DNA of 64,000 nt, taken from an uncultured Oscillibacter sp. GTDB taxonomy: Bacteria; Bacillota; Clostridia; Oscillospirales; Oscillospiraceae. The position numbers were made by a program, and so were the translations under genes. Position 1 is the first letter of the stretch; every line of letters starts with the position of its first letter. Positions 7,980 to 17,683 of this stretch are shown one piece after another. The DNA lies in contig CAJUCO010000002.1 in the NCBI GenBank assembly GCA_910585245.1, positions 124,001 to 188,000 on the forward strand, given 5' to 3'. The notes beneath the pieces were generated by a model. The model had not been told where the DNA came from, did not search any database, and saw only the letters and a program-made list of their open reading frames with translations.

Positions 7980-8172
7980 TATAGTCAACGCAGTTGAAAA
8001 GAAGTCACAACTTCTTTTCAACCGGCGGGCCATGGGTTCGCCGATGCGCGGAGCGCATTTGCGTTTCCTATGAAGCCATGCGCAGGCAGCCGCTTTGCGG
8101 CTCGAACCACCGCCTTGGTGGCGGTTCGTTGAAAAGAATCCCATGGGATTCTTTTCAACTGCGCTGGCTATA
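7980..8172. mobile_element. MITE-like element with terminal inverted repeats and nested palindromes
   Basis: The ends 7980-8003 and 8149-8172 are inverted copies matching at 22 of 24 positions. Inside each end is a further hairpin: 7993-8004 with 8011-8022 at the left, and a perfect 32-bp palindrome at 8128-8159 at the right; a third perfect stem (8103-8114 with 8117-8128) lies between. There is no ORF. The layout is that of a non-autonomous miniature element or a structured repeat. It sits between the SLH terminator and the end of the aminopeptidase gene, a neutral place for an insertion. Flanking direct repeats are at best TA-like (TAT/ATA), so the transposition claim is inference. Confidence 0.6.
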
Positions 8173-8205
8173 ACAGGGCGGCACGGGCCTTCTTGGGCGC
8201 TTTGC

Positions 8206-9612
8206 TCATTCCTCCGCCTGGAAGACCGCCTTCATGCCCTTGTAGGTCTCGTAACAGTCCAGCTTGGAGACCGTCTCAAAGGGAGCGTGCATACTCAGCA
8301 CCGGGACCCCGGCGTCCAGGGTGTTGATGTTCCGGTTGGCCATATACATAGCCACGGTGCCGCCTCCTCCGGCGTCCACCTTGCCAAGCTCCGAGATCTG
8401 CCAGATGACGCCCGCCTTGTCGAAGAGCCGGCGGACATAGGCCACGGTCTCCGCGTCAGCGTCGGAGGCCCCGGACTTGCCCCGGGCCCCGGTGTACTTG
8501 CAAAGGCCCACGCCGTAGTTCAGCTGGGACTCGTTTCGCTTTTCAAACACGTCGGGATAGTTGGGGTCATAGGCCGCCGTCACGTCGGCGCTGAGGCAGA
8601 AGGACTTGGCGAAGCAACTCCGGAGGGTCACGTCCTGGGCGGCGCACAGATCCTCCATAAACGTGTCGAAGGCGGCGGACTGCATCCCCGTCACGCCGTA
8701 GGAGCCGATTTCCTCCTTGTCCGCCAGGATGCACACGGCGGTTTTCACCGGCGTCTCAGTCAAATCCAGCAGGGCCTTGAGGGCGGCGTAGGCGCAGACC
8801 CGGTCGTCGTGGCCGTAGGCTCCGATCATAGACCGGTCCAGGCCGATGTCACAGGCCTTCACCGCCGGGACGGCCTCCAGCTCGGCGGAGGACAGGTCAT
8901 CCTCCACGATGCCGTATTTCTCGTGGAGCAGCTTCATCACCGCCAGCTTCACCCGTCCGGACTCCTCCTCTCCGCCAATGGGGCGGCTGCCCAGCAGCAG
9001 GTTCAAAGTCTCTCCGGGAATGGCTTCCGCCAGGGGCTTTTTATTCTGGGCCGCTCCCAGGTGGGGCAGCAGGTCCGTGATGACCAGACGGGGCTCGCCC
9101 TCATCTTCGCCGATGCGGACCGTCACCTTCGTCCCATCTTTCAAAATCACCACGCCGTGGAGGGCCAGGGGAATGGTCACCCACTGGTACTTGCGGATGC
9201 CGCCATAATAATGGGTCTTGAAATAGGCCAGCTCGCTGTCCTCGTAAAGGGGATTGGGCTTCAAGTCCAGCCGGGGAGAGTCGATGTGGGCCGCCGCCAG
9301 TTGGACGCCCTCCGAGAGGAGCTTTTGCCCGATGTGGGCCAGCATGACGGACTTGCCCCGGTTGCGGGCATAGATCTTGTCCCCGGGCTTCACCGCCATT
9401 CCCGGCATATAGGGCCGGTATCCGCCGGCCTCCGCAAGGCGAATGACCTCCGCGGCGCAGAGCCGCTCGGTTTTACCGGCGTCCAAAAAGGCCTTGTATC
9501 CGGCGCAATAGTCCTCCATCGCTCCCTGCTCGCCGCTGCTGAGCACGTCGTAACCGTTTTTCTTCGTGGAGAGAAGCTGTCCTTTCAATTCCGCATAGGC
9601 AGATTTTTCCAT
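8206..9612 (-). CDS. M18 family aminopeptidase
   Basis: A 468-residue zinc aminopeptidase of the aspartyl aminopeptidase family (M18). The five metal-ligand regions are visible in order: AAHIDSPR, GHDDRVC, DKEEIGS with the catalytic Glu pair, SADVTAAY and the C-terminal SMHAPFE. Length fits the family (about 430-470). It removes N-terminal, preferably acidic, residues in the cytosol. The ATG at 9612 follows AAAAGGAGG with 9-base spacing. It lies downstream of the Sua5-CoaE gene on the same strand, separated by a 131-base gap with a long hairpin. Confidence 0.95.
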   Translation of the reverse strand: MEKSAYAELKGQLLSTKKNGYDVLSSGEQGAMEDYCAGYKAFLDAGKTERLCAAEVIRLAEAGGYRPYMPGMAVKPGDKIYARNRGKSVMLAHIGQKLLSEGVQLAAAHIDSPRLDLKPNPLYEDSELAYFKTHYYGGIRKYQWVTIPLALHGVVILKDGTKVTVRIGEDEGEPRLVITDLLPHLGAAQNKKPLAEAIPGETLNLLLGSRPIGGEEESGRVKLAVMKLLHEKYGIVEDDLSSAELEAVPAVKACDIGLDRSMIGAYGHDDRVCAYAALKALLDLTETPVKTAVCILADKEEIGSYGVTGMQSAAFDTFMEDLCAAQDVTLRSCFAKSFCLSADVTAAYDPNYPDVFEKRNESQLNYGVGLCKYTGARGKSGASDADAETVAYVRRLFDKAGVIWQISELGKVDAGGGGTVAMYMANRNINTLDAGVPVLSMHAPFETVSKLDCYETYKGMKAVFQAEE

Positions 9613-9654
9613 AGTCAATAACCTCCTTTTCTATACGGGGAAGACCGCCGTCAT

Positions 9655-9713
9655 CCCCGCAAAAGGGGCGCGACAGCCCCGCTGCCTGGGGATATCGCGT
9701 CCCCTTTGCGGGG
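9655..9713 (-). other. Long intergenic hairpin between coaE fusion and aminopeptidase
   Basis: The arms 9655-9673 and 9695-9713 pair over about 18 bp with one offset bulge. There is no T-tract after it on the minus strand, so it is more likely an RNA-stabilising or processing structure than a full terminator. Confidence 0.6.
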
Positions 9714-9743
9714 ACAAAAAGCGGCAGCGCCCTGGTGCTCTCC

Positions 9744-11414
9744 TTATCCGTGCCGCTTTTCCTCCTGAATGGTCTCCACCAGCCGCTCGAAGAATAGGAA
9801 GGCGTCCCGCTGGAACTCCTCCGGAGACTCGGTGGCGTTGTTTAACTCGCAATCGCACTTGCCCCGGTAGTACTCATCCTGTTTCTGGGCGCCCACCCGA
9901 AGCCGGGCGTATTGCTCGGAGATGCGGTCCCGGGCCATGATGCGCTTTACCCGCAGCTCCGTGGGAGCCGTCACGGCCACGGTGCGGTCGCAAAGGCGGT
10001 CCAGGCCGCTTTCAAAGAGGTTGATGGCGTCCAGGGCGCAAAGACCGTCGGAGGCCTCCACCAACCGCTCCAGCTTCGGCAACAGGAAGCGGTAGACGAT
10101 GGCGTTGAGTTGATCCAGCCGGTCCCGCTTGGCGAAGACCTCCTGGCCCAGTTTTTTGCGGTTCAACTGGCCCTCGGCGGTGAAGACGCCGGGGAAGCGC
10201 ACATTGATGGCGTTTTTGAAATCCTCGTCCCCTTCCAGCACCCGGTGATACACCGCGTCGCAGTCGATTACGGTTCCCCCCAAGTCTCGGATAGCCTGCA
10301 AGGCGCTGCTCTTTCCCGCGCCGGTGCCGCCGGTGATCCCCAGAATGATCCGCTGGCTGTCCGCGTTGATAATGTGGAAACCCGCGGCCTTTTTCAGCCG
10401 GTTTCCAATGGCAAGGCCCAGCCCGCGGTTATCCGGGCACTGGGCGAAGATCTCCGACACCTCGCTGCTGTCAAAACTCCGCAGTGCCTCGAAGACCCGC
10501 TGGGCCTGGAGCTGCTTGTCGCTGCATGGCCCCAGGGGACGGACCACCTGCTGGGGAAAGAGGTGGGCGTATTCGTCAAAGCAGATGACGCCGGAAGAGG
10601 GGCCCGCCCGTTCCGCAATGACCCTGGCGGAGTTTCTGGGCGCCCCGGTAATCACCGTCACCGGAGCCTTGGGAGCGTAGTGGCGGTACTTCATGCCCGG
10701 AGCGCCGGGGCGCTCCTCCGGCCGGAGGGCGGCCGTCACCGCCCGGTCCACGTCGATGTGGCCAATGAGCCGTTCGATGTCCTCCACCGGCAGACCGCCG
10801 GGGCGGAGAAGCCGGGGGGGCTCCCGGGTCAGGTCCAAGACGGTAGACTCCACGCCGACGGTGCAGCTTCCCCCGTCGATGATCATGTCAATCCGGCCTC
10901 CCACGTCCTCCATCACGTCCTGGGCCGTGGTGCAGCTGGGACGGCCGGAGGTGTTGGCGCTGGGGGCGGCGATGGCCATACCCGCCTCCCGGATGATGGC
11001 CAGTGTGACGGGGTGGTTGGGGCAGCGAATTCCCACCGTGTTCAGCCCCGCCGTGGTCTCGTTGGGCACCGTGGGCTGGCGCTTCAAGATCATCGTCAGA
11101 GGTCCCGGCCAGAATTTCCTGGCCAGAGTATAGGCCACCGGAGGGATGTCCGCGCAATACCGGGGCAGCCACTGGGCCCCGGTGACGTGGAGAATCAGGG
11201 GATTGTCCTGGGGACGCCCCTTCACCGCGAAGATGCGCCGGACGGCGGCGGGATTGGTCCCGTCGGCTCCCAAGCCGTACACCGTCTCCGTGGGAATGCC
11301 CACCAGACCTCCCTCCCGGAGGATCTTAGCGGCGGCGGAGATCTTGTCCTCAATCTCCTTTTGCTGCCCCTTCGTATCCCGCAAGTCATAATAAATCGTC
11401 TGCATAGTCTGCAT
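9744..11414 (-). CDS. Fusion: threonylcarbamoyl-AMP synthase (Sua5/YrdC) + dephospho-CoA kinase (CoaE)
   Basis: A 556-residue two-enzyme protein. Residues about 15-210 are a YrdC domain (IPTETVYGLG, KGRPQDNPLILH, APSANTSGRPS), followed by the Sua5 C-terminal domain to about 340 (PGMKYRHYAPKAPV). This part makes threonylcarbamoyl-AMP for tRNA t6A37. From about 355 the chain continues as CoaE: Walker A GGTGAGKSS near residues 360-368, VIDCDAVYH, and RIMARDRISEQYARLR near the end. CoaE phosphorylates dephospho-CoA in the last CoA step. Both halves look complete and no frameshift joins them. The ATG at 11414 is preceded by AGAGGCGAAG; upstream codons overlap the neighbouring gene. The t6A partners TsaE and TsaB are encoded at 29-30 kb. 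Confidence 0.93.
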   Translation of the reverse strand: MQTMQTIYYDLRDTKGQQKEIEDKISAAAKILREGGLVGIPTETVYGLGADGTNPAAVRRIFAVKGRPQDNPLILHVTGAQWLPRYCADIPPVAYTLARKFWPGPLTMILKRQPTVPNETTAGLNTVGIRCPNHPVTLAIIREAGMAIAAPSANTSGRPSCTTAQDVMEDVGGRIDMIIDGGSCTVGVESTVLDLTREPPRLLRPGGLPVEDIERLIGHIDVDRAVTAALRPEERPGAPGMKYRHYAPKAPVTVITGAPRNSARVIAERAGPSSGVICFDEYAHLFPQQVVRPLGPCSDKQLQAQRVFEALRSFDSSEVSEIFAQCPDNRGLGLAIGNRLKKAAGFHIINADSQRIILGITGGTGAGKSSALQAIRDLGGTVIDCDAVYHRVLEGDEDFKNAINVRFPGVFTAEGQLNRKKLGQEVFAKRDRLDQLNAIVYRFLLPKLERLVEASDGLCALDAINLFESGLDRLCDRTVAVTAPTELRVKRIMARDRISEQYARLRVGAQKQDEYYRGKCDCELNNATESPEEFQRDAFLFFERLVETIQEEKRHG

Positions 11415-11425
11415 ATTCTTCGCCT

Positions 11426-11692
11426 CTATCTCTTCATCCGGGCGTTCGCCCGCTTTTTCCACCACAAAACCGTTTCGTAAACCGCCCAGGCCAGCGCCGC
11501 CAGACAAAGCGGCAGGAGCATCAGCGCGCAAAGCCCCGCAACCTCCGCGTCCTCCGCGGCATAGGGATTTTCCGCCTTCCCGAATTTCATCACATACATC
11601 GTTCCCCGCAGCCACACCCAGACCAGCAGCGCCTCAAGCCCGGTCAAAGCCGCCGTCAAAGCCGCCCCCACCGTCCGGGCCAGCCGTCTCAC
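11426..11692 (-). CDS. Small two-helix membrane protein, unknown
   Basis: An 88-residue protein with two hydrophobic segments (about residues 8-30 and 50-73) and a basic C-terminus ([12 protein letters not shown]). Its start codon overlaps the stop of prfA by 4 bases, so it is translated from the prfA transcript, and its end is 11 bases before the Sua5-CoaE start. I recognise no family. Its conserved-looking coupling to prfA is the only support for it beyond codon use and topology. Confidence 0.7.
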   Translation of the reverse strand: MRRLARTVGAALTAALTGLEALLVWVWLRGTMYVMKFGKAENPYAAEDAEVAGLCALMLLPLCLAALAWAVYETVLWWKKRANARMKR

Positions 11693-12750
11693 GTCCCGCC
11701 GCCTTTCAGCCGCTCCGTCTGGTCCGCTGTGACCAGAGCGTCGATGATTTCGTCCAGATCGCCGTCCAGCACCGCGTCCAGCCGGTGGACCGTCAGACCG
11801 ACCCGGTGTTCCACCACCTGACTTTGAAGAAAGCGGTAGGTCCGCACCTTCTCGCTGCGCCAGCCGCCGCCCACCTGGGTTTTTCGCTCCAGGGCGGCGG
11901 CGGCGTCCCGTTTTTCCCGCTGTTGCTGATAGAGCCGGGAGCGGAGGACCCGCATGGCCTTGTCCCGGTTTTTATATTGACTCCGTTCATCCTGGCAGGT
12001 TACCACCGTCCCCGTCGGCAGGTGCGTGAGGCGAATGGCGGACTCTGTCTTGTTGATGTGCTGCCCCCCTGCGCCGGAGGAGCGGTAGGTGTCGATTTGA
12101 AGGTCCTTGGGGTCGATGTCCACATCCACCTCCTCCGCCTCCGGCAGGACGGCCACGGTGGCGGTGCTGGTCTGGATGCGCCCGTTGGACTCCGTCTCCG
12201 GTATCCGTTTGACCTGGTGGACGCCGCTTTCAAATTTCAACCGGGAGAACACGTCCTCCCCCTCGATAAGCACGCCGCATTCCTTCACGCCCCCCAGCTC
12301 CGTCTCGTTGGCGCTGAGAATCTCCGTCCGCCAGCCCCGCCGCTGGGCGTATAGGGTGTACATTCGCAAAAGCTCCCCGGCAAAGAGGGCCGCCTCCTCG
12401 CCGCCCACCCCGGCACGGATCTCCAAAATGGCGTTTCGCCCGTCGTTGGGGTCCCTGGGCAGCAGCAGCCGTTTCAGCGCCTCCCGGAGACGGTCCGTCT
12501 CCGCCTTGGCGGCGGACAGTTCCTCCTGGGCCAGGGACTTTAGCTCCGGGTCCCGAAGAAGGGCCTCCGCCTCCTCCCGGCGGCGCTCCGCCGCCTCCAG
12601 GGCCCGGCCCGCCTCCACCACCGGCGTCAGTTCCTTCAGTTCCCGCTGAATCGCCGCCAGCTGTTTCCCGTCTCCATAGACGGCGGGGTCCGCCAGACGG
12701 GTCTCCAGTTCTTCCTGCCGGACCGCCAGCTCTTTTAGTCTTTCCAGCAT
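11689..12750 (-). CDS. prfA: Peptide chain release factor 1
   Basis: A 353-residue class I release factor that reads UAA and UAG and triggers peptidyl-tRNA hydrolysis on the ribosome. The GGQ catalytic motif is at residues 228-230 in [14 protein letters not shown]; the PxT-type codon-recognition region is around [15 protein letters not shown] (the PET variant of RF1). Length is normal. The ATG at 12750 follows TAGGAGGGG; a longer frame starting at 12768 lacks this spacing. The usual partner prmC does not follow; instead a small membrane protein and the Sua5-CoaE fusion do, which keeps the common prfA/sua5 neighbourhood. Confidence 0.96.
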   Translation of the reverse strand: MLERLKELAVRQEELETRLADPAVYGDGKQLAAIQRELKELTPVVEAGRALEAAERRREEAEALLRDPELKSLAQEELSAAKAETDRLREALKRLLLPRDPNDGRNAILEIRAGVGGEEAALFAGELLRMYTLYAQRRGWRTEILSANETELGGVKECGVLIEGEDVFSRLKFESGVHQVKRIPETESNGRIQTSTATVAVLPEAEEVDVDIDPKDLQIDTYRSSGAGGQHINKTESAIRLTHLPTGTVVTCQDERSQYKNRDKAMRVLRSRLYQQQREKRDAAAALERKTQVGGGWRSEKVRTYRFLQSQVVEHRVGLTVHRLDAVLDGDLDEIIDALVTADQTERLKGGGT

Positions 12751-12795
12751 ACTGCCCCTCCTAGACAAAAAGGATTGCCCTTTTGCGGGAGACCC

Positions 12796-13293
12796 CTACC
12801 GCCCCATGGTCTGCAAAAACTCCTGAGTCTGGCGGAGAAACTCCTCCTGCCAGAAGGCGTAGCCCACGGAGCCGCTGCGCAGGGACACCGCCGTCCGGTG
12901 GCCGCAGGGGGTATAGCGGTCCATCTGCTCGAAGATCTCCTCGTTTTTATCCTCGCAACCACGGGTGAGCACATAGGAGGCGTTGCGGATATCCTTCCCG
13001 TTCTGCTTCAAAAAGCTCCGCACCACGGAGCTGCACCGCCCCGCCCACACCGGGGACCCCACGATCACCAGGCGGTAGTCCGTCAGGGGAAAGCGAGCCG
13101 TGCACTTCACGGGCGGCAATGTCCGGCGCATGGCGTCCACCCCGCACCGGAGCCAGCCGCCCCAGCCGCTGCGGTCCACGTTATCCTCCAGCTCCGCCAG
13201 TTCCGCCCCCAGGGCCTTGGCGATTTCCTCCATGGCCGTCCGGGTGTTTCCCGTCCGGGAATAGTACACGCAAAGCACATTATTCCATGCCAC
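12796..13293 (-). CDS. Flavodoxin family protein
   Basis: A 165-residue FMN-binding protein. YYSRTGNTRTAMEEIAKAL is the phosphate-binding loop and helix 1, VGSPVWAGRCSSVVRSFL is the second FMN loop with its tryptophan. Long-chain flavodoxins of this type carry low-potential electrons or act as NAD(P)H:quinone-type reductases. The GTG at 13293 is chosen since AAAGGAGG ends 8 bases before it; the longer frame begins at a TTG inside the end of the upstream gene. It lies 20 bases after the YdcF gene on the same strand. Confidence 0.88.
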   Translation of the reverse strand: MAWNNVLCVYYSRTGNTRTAMEEIAKALGAELAELEDNVDRSGWGGWLRCGVDAMRRTLPPVKCTARFPLTDYRLVIVGSPVWAGRCSSVVRSFLKQNGKDIRNASYVLTRGCEDKNEEIFEQMDRYTPCGHRTAVSLRSGSVGYAFWQEEFLRQTQEFLQTMGR

Positions 13294-13312
13294 TTGGCGT
13301 TCCTCCTTTGGT

Positions 13313-14071
13313 TCAGTCAAAGAGGGCCGTCTTCACCACGGCGAAGGCCTCTCTCAAATAGTAGTTGGCGGTGAGCCACCACCAGGGAAGCTCCGCCGGG
13401 ACGCAGACGGTTTGAAGTCCCTGCTTCCGGGCGATCATATGGGCTCGGAAGCAGTGGAAGTCGTTGGTCACCACGGCAATCGTGGCCGTCCCCGTGTCCA
13501 GGCCCCGTTCTTCCAGCAGAGCCTTGGAAAACCGGAAGTTCTCCGCCGTGTTGGTGGAGCGGTCCTCCAGAAGGAGGCGGGCGTTTTCCGCCGCATCCTC
13601 CTTCCACAGCGCCCGGCGCATGGCCTCCGCCTCGGAAATGGCCTCCCCGGGGCCCTGGCCGCCGGATAGGACCACCGGCACCTCCGGGTGAATTTCCAGA
13701 TAGTCCTCCGCCGCCCGGATGCGGCTCCACAGGGCCGCGGAGGGCTCCTCGCCGTTGACCCCGGCCCCCAGGATGATGACCGCGTCCACGGGAGCGGCGG
13801 AGTTGTCCGCCTCTCCCCGGAAGACGACAGCGGCCTCAATGCCCGTCAGAGCGAGGAGGCCCAGGGTCAGGCCTGTAAAAAAGATCCGCTTTAAAATCCT
13901 CCCGGTTCGGGAGCGCTTCCCCCAGCAAACCAGGGCGATTCCGGCGGCCCAAACCGCCGCCGCGCCCAAAAGCAGATAGCCGGTGAACCGCATCCCGTTG
14001 GGGATGATGATCAGCCCCAACCCTGTCAGGGTTAAGAGGACGATGGAAACATAAAGAAATTTCTTTCGCAT
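13313..14071 (-). CDS. YdcF/DUF218 family membrane protein
   Basis: A 252-residue protein with three N-terminal hydrophobic segments (about 5-25, 30-48, 64-85) followed by a DUF218 domain: AVIILGAGVNGEEPS, VVLSGGQGPGEAISEAEAMRR, EDRSTNTAENFRFS and VVTNDFHCFRAHMIARKQG. SanA/ElyC/YdcF relatives act in envelope or peptidoglycan precursor metabolism; the exact reaction is unknown. The ATG at 14071 follows AGAGGACAC. The location among murF, ddl and ABC-F genes agrees with an envelope role but does not prove it. Confidence 0.9.
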   Translation of the reverse strand: MRKKFLYVSIVLLTLTGLGLIIIPNGMRFTGYLLLGAAAVWAAGIALVCWGKRSRTGRILKRIFFTGLTLGLLALTGIEAAVVFRGEADNSAAPVDAVIILGAGVNGEEPSAALWSRIRAAEDYLEIHPEVPVVLSGGQGPGEAISEAEAMRRALWKEDAAENARLLLEDRSTNTAENFRFSKALLEERGLDTGTATIAVVTNDFHCFRAHMIARKQGLQTVCVPAELPWWWLTANYYLREAFAVVKTALFD

Positions 14072-14115
14072 ATAGTGTCCTCTGTAAAAGCCGCCGTCCC
14101 GGCGTCCGGGAGGCG

Positions 14116-16008
14116 TTATGCCTCTCCGGCCTCCTCGCTGAGCTGTTCCCAGCGCTCATAGAGGGCGTCCAGCTCTCCCTGGGCGGCCTCCCGGGCCTCC
14201 GTCAGGGCCGTCAGCTTCTCATAGTCACAGGCGGCGGCTTCCATATCCGCCTCCAGGGCGGCGATCTGCTCCTCTGCCCTGGCGATGTCCCGCTCGCAAA
14301 TGGTCAGCTGTCGCTTGGCGTTTTGCTGGGCCCGGTTGCCCCGGACGGGGCGCTGGACCTTCTCCTTCTTTGGCGGTTCCGTCTTTGCAGCCACCTCCTG
14401 GGCCTTCATCTGCCGGTACTGGGTGAAGCCGCAGGGATAGTCTGTGACGGTTTCCCCCGCCAGCTCCCAGATCCGGGTGGCAAAGCGGTTGATGAAGTAT
14501 CGGTCGTGGCTGACAAAGAGCAGCGTCCCGTCATAGCCCTCCACCGCCTCCTCAATCCACTCCCGGGAGGCGATATCCAAATGGTTGGTGGGCTCGTCCA
14601 GAATCAAAAAGTTGATCTCCCCGTCCATCAGCATACAAAGGCGCAAGCGGCTCTGCTCCCCGCCGGAGAGGACGGACACGGGCTTGAATACGTCCTCTCC
14701 CCGGAAATCATAGGCCGCCAGACGGTTTCGGGCGCTCTGGGCCGAGAGGCCCCGCTTCGAGGCCATCATATTCTCCACCAGATTCCAGTCCGGGTGGTCA
14801 AAGTGGATGATCTGGGGCAAATAGGCGCTCTTCGTCTGGGGCCCCAGTTTGATGCGCCCCTCGTCGGGGTACAGCTCCCCCATGATCATCTTGATGAGGG
14901 TGGATTTTCCCGTACCGTTGTCCCCGATGAGGGCGATCCGCTCGCCCCCTTCCACCTTCAAAGTGATGTTGTCAAACAGGTGCTTGTCTCCATAGGATTT
15001 GGCCAGATTCCGAATGCCCAGCACCTCGTCGCCGTGAAACTCGGCGGTGGAAAACCGGGCGTCCATCTTTCTTGCCTTGGTGGGCTTGGCGGTGGTGCGC
15101 ATCCGCTCAATCCGCCGCTCGATGTTCACGGCTCTTCGATAGGTCTTGTCCATGCCCATGAAGGCCCAGAGGCGCAGCTGCTCCGCCGCCTTTTCCAGCT
15201 GCTGGATTTTCGCCTGTTCCTTCTGGTACTGCTTCAGCCGCTCCTGATAGCGGCGCTCCTTCTCCACGGCGTAGAAGCTGTAGTTTCCGCTGTAAAATTC
15301 CGCCTTACCGTTTTCAATCTCAATGACTCTCGTCACCACCCGGTCCAGGAAGTAGCGGTCGTGGGAGATGGCCACCACCGTGCCCCGGAAGCCCCGGATA
15401 TACTCCTCCAGCCACTCCGTGGCGTGGAGGTCCAGATGGTTGGTGGGCTCGTCCAAAAGCAGGACATCCGTGTCCTCGAGAATGAGGCGGCCCAGGTTCA
15501 CCCGGGTCTTCTCACCGCCGGAGAGACTGTCGAAGAGCTGGCGCCGCATCTCCTGGGAGATGGAGAGACCGTTGGCGATTTTATTGACCGCCACGTCGGT
15601 GTCATAGCCGCCGAAGACCTCGAACCGCTCCCGAAGGGACCCGTAGCGCCGCAGCAGGGCGGGGTCCGACGCCCCCGCCGCCATGCGGCTCTCCAGGTCC
15701 GCCATCTCCCTGGCGAGACTTTCCAGCCGCCCAAAGGCGGAGCGGAGAACGTCCTCCACCGTATAGCCCGCCGGGTAGACGGGGATCTGGGAGATCAGCC
15801 CCAGCCGCCGCCCCTGTCCCAGGGCCACCTGCCCCTCGTCGGGCTCCAGTTCCCGGGTCAATATCCGAAATAGGGTGGTCTTGCCCGCGCCGTTCCGGCC
15901 CAGAAGACCCACCCGCTCTCCCTGGTCAATCTGAAAAGTCAAGCCGTCCAAGACGTTGTGCCCCACCTCAAAGGACTTGACCAGGGAACTTACCTGTATC
16001 TCAATCAT
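14116..16008 (-). CDS. ABC-F family ATPase (ribosome-associated, EttA/Uup/YdiF-like)
   Basis: A 630-residue protein with two fused ABC ATPase domains and no membrane segments. Domain 1: Walker [10 protein letters not shown] (residues 37-45), signature LSGGEKTRV, Walker [12 protein letters not shown]. Domain 2: GDNGTGKST, signature [20 protein letters not shown]. The linker between (about 240-310) is rich in Arg/Lys and coiled coil, the P-site tRNA interaction motif, and a basic/coiled-coil C-terminal extension follows (about 535-630). ABC-F proteins modulate translation at the E site; some protect against antibiotics. Start is ATG 16008, the conserved MIEIQ beginning; an in-frame ATG at 16050 (with GAGG in front) is an alternative. 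Confidence 0.94.
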   Translation of the reverse strand: MIEIQVSSLVKSFEVGHNVLDGLTFQIDQGERVGLLGRNGAGKTTLFRILTRELEPDEGQVALGQGRRLGLISQIPVYPAGYTVEDVLRSAFGRLESLAREMADLESRMAAGASDPALLRRYGSLRERFEVFGGYDTDVAVNKIANGLSISQEMRRQLFDSLSGGEKTRVNLGRLILEDTDVLLLDEPTNHLDLHATEWLEEYIRGFRGTVVAISHDRYFLDRVVTRVIEIENGKAEFYSGNYSFYAVEKERRYQERLKQYQKEQAKIQQLEKAAEQLRLWAFMGMDKTYRRAVNIERRIERMRTTAKPTKARKMDARFSTAEFHGDEVLGIRNLAKSYGDKHLFDNITLKVEGGERIALIGDNGTGKSTLIKMIMGELYPDEGRIKLGPQTKSAYLPQIIHFDHPDWNLVENMMASKRGLSAQSARNRLAAYDFRGEDVFKPVSVLSGGEQSRLRLCMLMDGEINFLILDEPTNHLDIASREWIEEAVEGYDGTLLFVSHDRYFINRFATRIWELAGETVTDYPCGFTQYRQMKAQEVAAKTEPPKKEKVQRPVRGNRAQQNAKRQLTICERDIARAEEQIAALEADMEAAACDYEKLTALTEAREAAQGELDALYERWEQLSEEAGEA

Positions 16009-16122
16009 AAACCTGTAATCCTCTAAAACTGACAATGGCGTGTGGAACATGAGCCTCTAGCCGGCGTCTTCCCTCCCGGCCTTTTGTTCCGCGTCCCGGC
16101 TTTCCCGCCCTTCCATTGTCCT

Positions 16123-17499
16123 TTATCCGTTGTCTGTCAGGCGCTCCACCAGCCAGCCGAATTTCATGGCGTGGGAGGCCTTTACCAGCATGACGGTTCC
16201 CGGTCCCAGCTGCCGCCGGAGTTCCGGGAGCGCCTCTTCTTTTGTGGGAAAATACTGGACGGAGCCGCCGCTGAGGGCCACGCCGTCGGCGATCTTTCCC
16301 GCCAGGTCCCCGCTGCCGATGGCAAACACCAGGTCCAACCCCAACATGGCCGCCAGGGCTCCCATGTTGTAGTGGGCGCGGTTTTTCAAATCTCCCAGTT
16401 CCCCCATGTCCCCCAAAACGGCCACCCGCTTGTCGCACTCGGTCCGGGCCAGGATTTCCAGCGCCGCCGCCACGGATTGGGGATTGGCGTTGTAGCAGTC
16501 GTCCAGAAGCATCCGCCGCTCCGAAAGGCGGAGCACCCGCATCCGGCTGCCCGCCGGTACATAGGAAGCCGCTCCTCTGGCGATTTCCTCCCGGCTGAGG
16601 CCCAGAGCCTCTCCCACCGCCACGGCAATGGCGGCGGCGTAGGCCATGTGTTCTCCGGGGGCGGGGATATTCAGGGGATAGCGGTCCGTTTCCGTCACCA
16701 CGACGCAGCTGATGCCCTCCACTCCGTGGTCGGCAATTTCAGTAATCCGGGCCTGGCAGTGCTCCGACTTGCCACAGCGGACGGTGCGGAAGGGCTCCGC
16801 CACCGTGTCCAGCAGGGCGTCGTCCCCGTTTAAAACCGCCAGTCCGTCCTTTTTCAGGTGGGTGAAAATCTCACACTTGGCTTTTAGAATGCCCTCCCGG
16901 CTGCCCAGGTACTCAATGTGGGCGTCTCCAATGTTGGAGATGACGGCCACATCCGGTTTCACCATCTCCGTGAGGTATTCGATCTCTCCGAAATGATTCA
17001 TGCCGGTCTCGATGACCGCCGCCTCGTGCTCCTTGGTCAGGCCCAAGAGCGTCAGGGGGGTTCCCACGTCGTTGTTGTAGTTCTCCGGAGTCTTCCACAC
17101 CCGGAATCTCGCCCCCAGCACGGCGGCGATCATCTCCTTGGTGGTGGTTTTCCCCACGCTGCCGGTGACCTGGATCACCGGAATGGAAAACCGGTCCCGG
17201 CAGGCGGAGGCCAGGGCCTTGAGGGCCAGCCGGGTGTCCGGCACCTGGATGTAAAATTTGTCCTTCCGGAGCTTCTCCGGCACGCGGGCGCAAAGACACC
17301 CCGCCGCTCCGGCAGCCAGGGCCCCGTCGATAAAATCATGTCCGTCAAACCGCTCTCCCACCCAGGGAAGAAACAGGCAGCCGGGGGTCAGCTTGCGGCT
17401 GTCGGTGCAGACCGCGGTGACGGCGGGGGCGTTTTCTCTGGGATTCAGCCACACACCGCCCACGGCGGCGGCGATCTGGTGGGCAGTCATGGGCTCCAT
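16123..17499 (-). CDS. murF: UDP-N-acetylmuramoyl-tripeptide--D-alanyl-D-alanine ligase
   Basis: A 458-residue Mur ligase. The ATP loop is TGSVGKTTTK at 112-121, followed by ETGMNHFGEI and the NIGDAHIEYLGSREGI region, and LDDCYNANPQS in the C-terminal domain, all typical of MurF. It adds D-Ala-D-Ala to the UDP-MurNAc-tripeptide in the cytosol. It follows ddl on the same strand, the gene that makes its dipeptide substrate, with a 184-base gap (17500-17683) in which I see nothing else. The ATG at 17499 is preceded by GGGGAGG at 8-base spacing. Confidence 0.96.
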   Translation of the reverse strand: MEPMTAHQIAAAVGGVWLNPRENAPAVTAVCTDSRKLTPGCLFLPWVGERFDGHDFIDGALAAGAAGCLCARVPEKLRKDKFYIQVPDTRLALKALASACRDRFSIPVIQVTGSVGKTTTKEMIAAVLGARFRVWKTPENYNNDVGTPLTLLGLTKEHEAAVIETGMNHFGEIEYLTEMVKPDVAVISNIGDAHIEYLGSREGILKAKCEIFTHLKKDGLAVLNGDDALLDTVAEPFRTVRCGKSEHCQARITEIADHGVEGISCVVVTETDRYPLNIPAPGEHMAYAAAIAVAVGEALGLSREEIARGAASYVPAGSRMRVLRLSERRMLLDDCYNANPQSVAAALEILARTECDKRVAVLGDMGELGDLKNRAHYNMGALAAMLGLDLVFAIGSGDLAGKIADGVALSGGSVQYFPTKEEALPELRRQLGPGTVMLVKASHAMKFGWLVERLTDNG

Positions 17500-17683
17500 T
17501 CCATCGTCCTCCCCGCGCCCCGAGGGGCGCGTTTCTTATATGTTTATAGATATGGCGCTTAACGCGGGCGGTATGTACACGGTGGGGTTTTCCCATTGCC
17601 GCCGCTTTGGGCCGGTTTTCCGCCGGCGAAAAAGCGCCCTTGAACATTCCGCTTGGTTTTGGCCCCTTCCAAAGAAGAGAGGC

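Noticed and set aside
9620..9743. A classical terminator at the long hairpin downstream of the Sua5-CoaE gene
   Set aside because: There is no T-run following the stem on the minus strand, so the structure is listed as an intergenic hairpin only.
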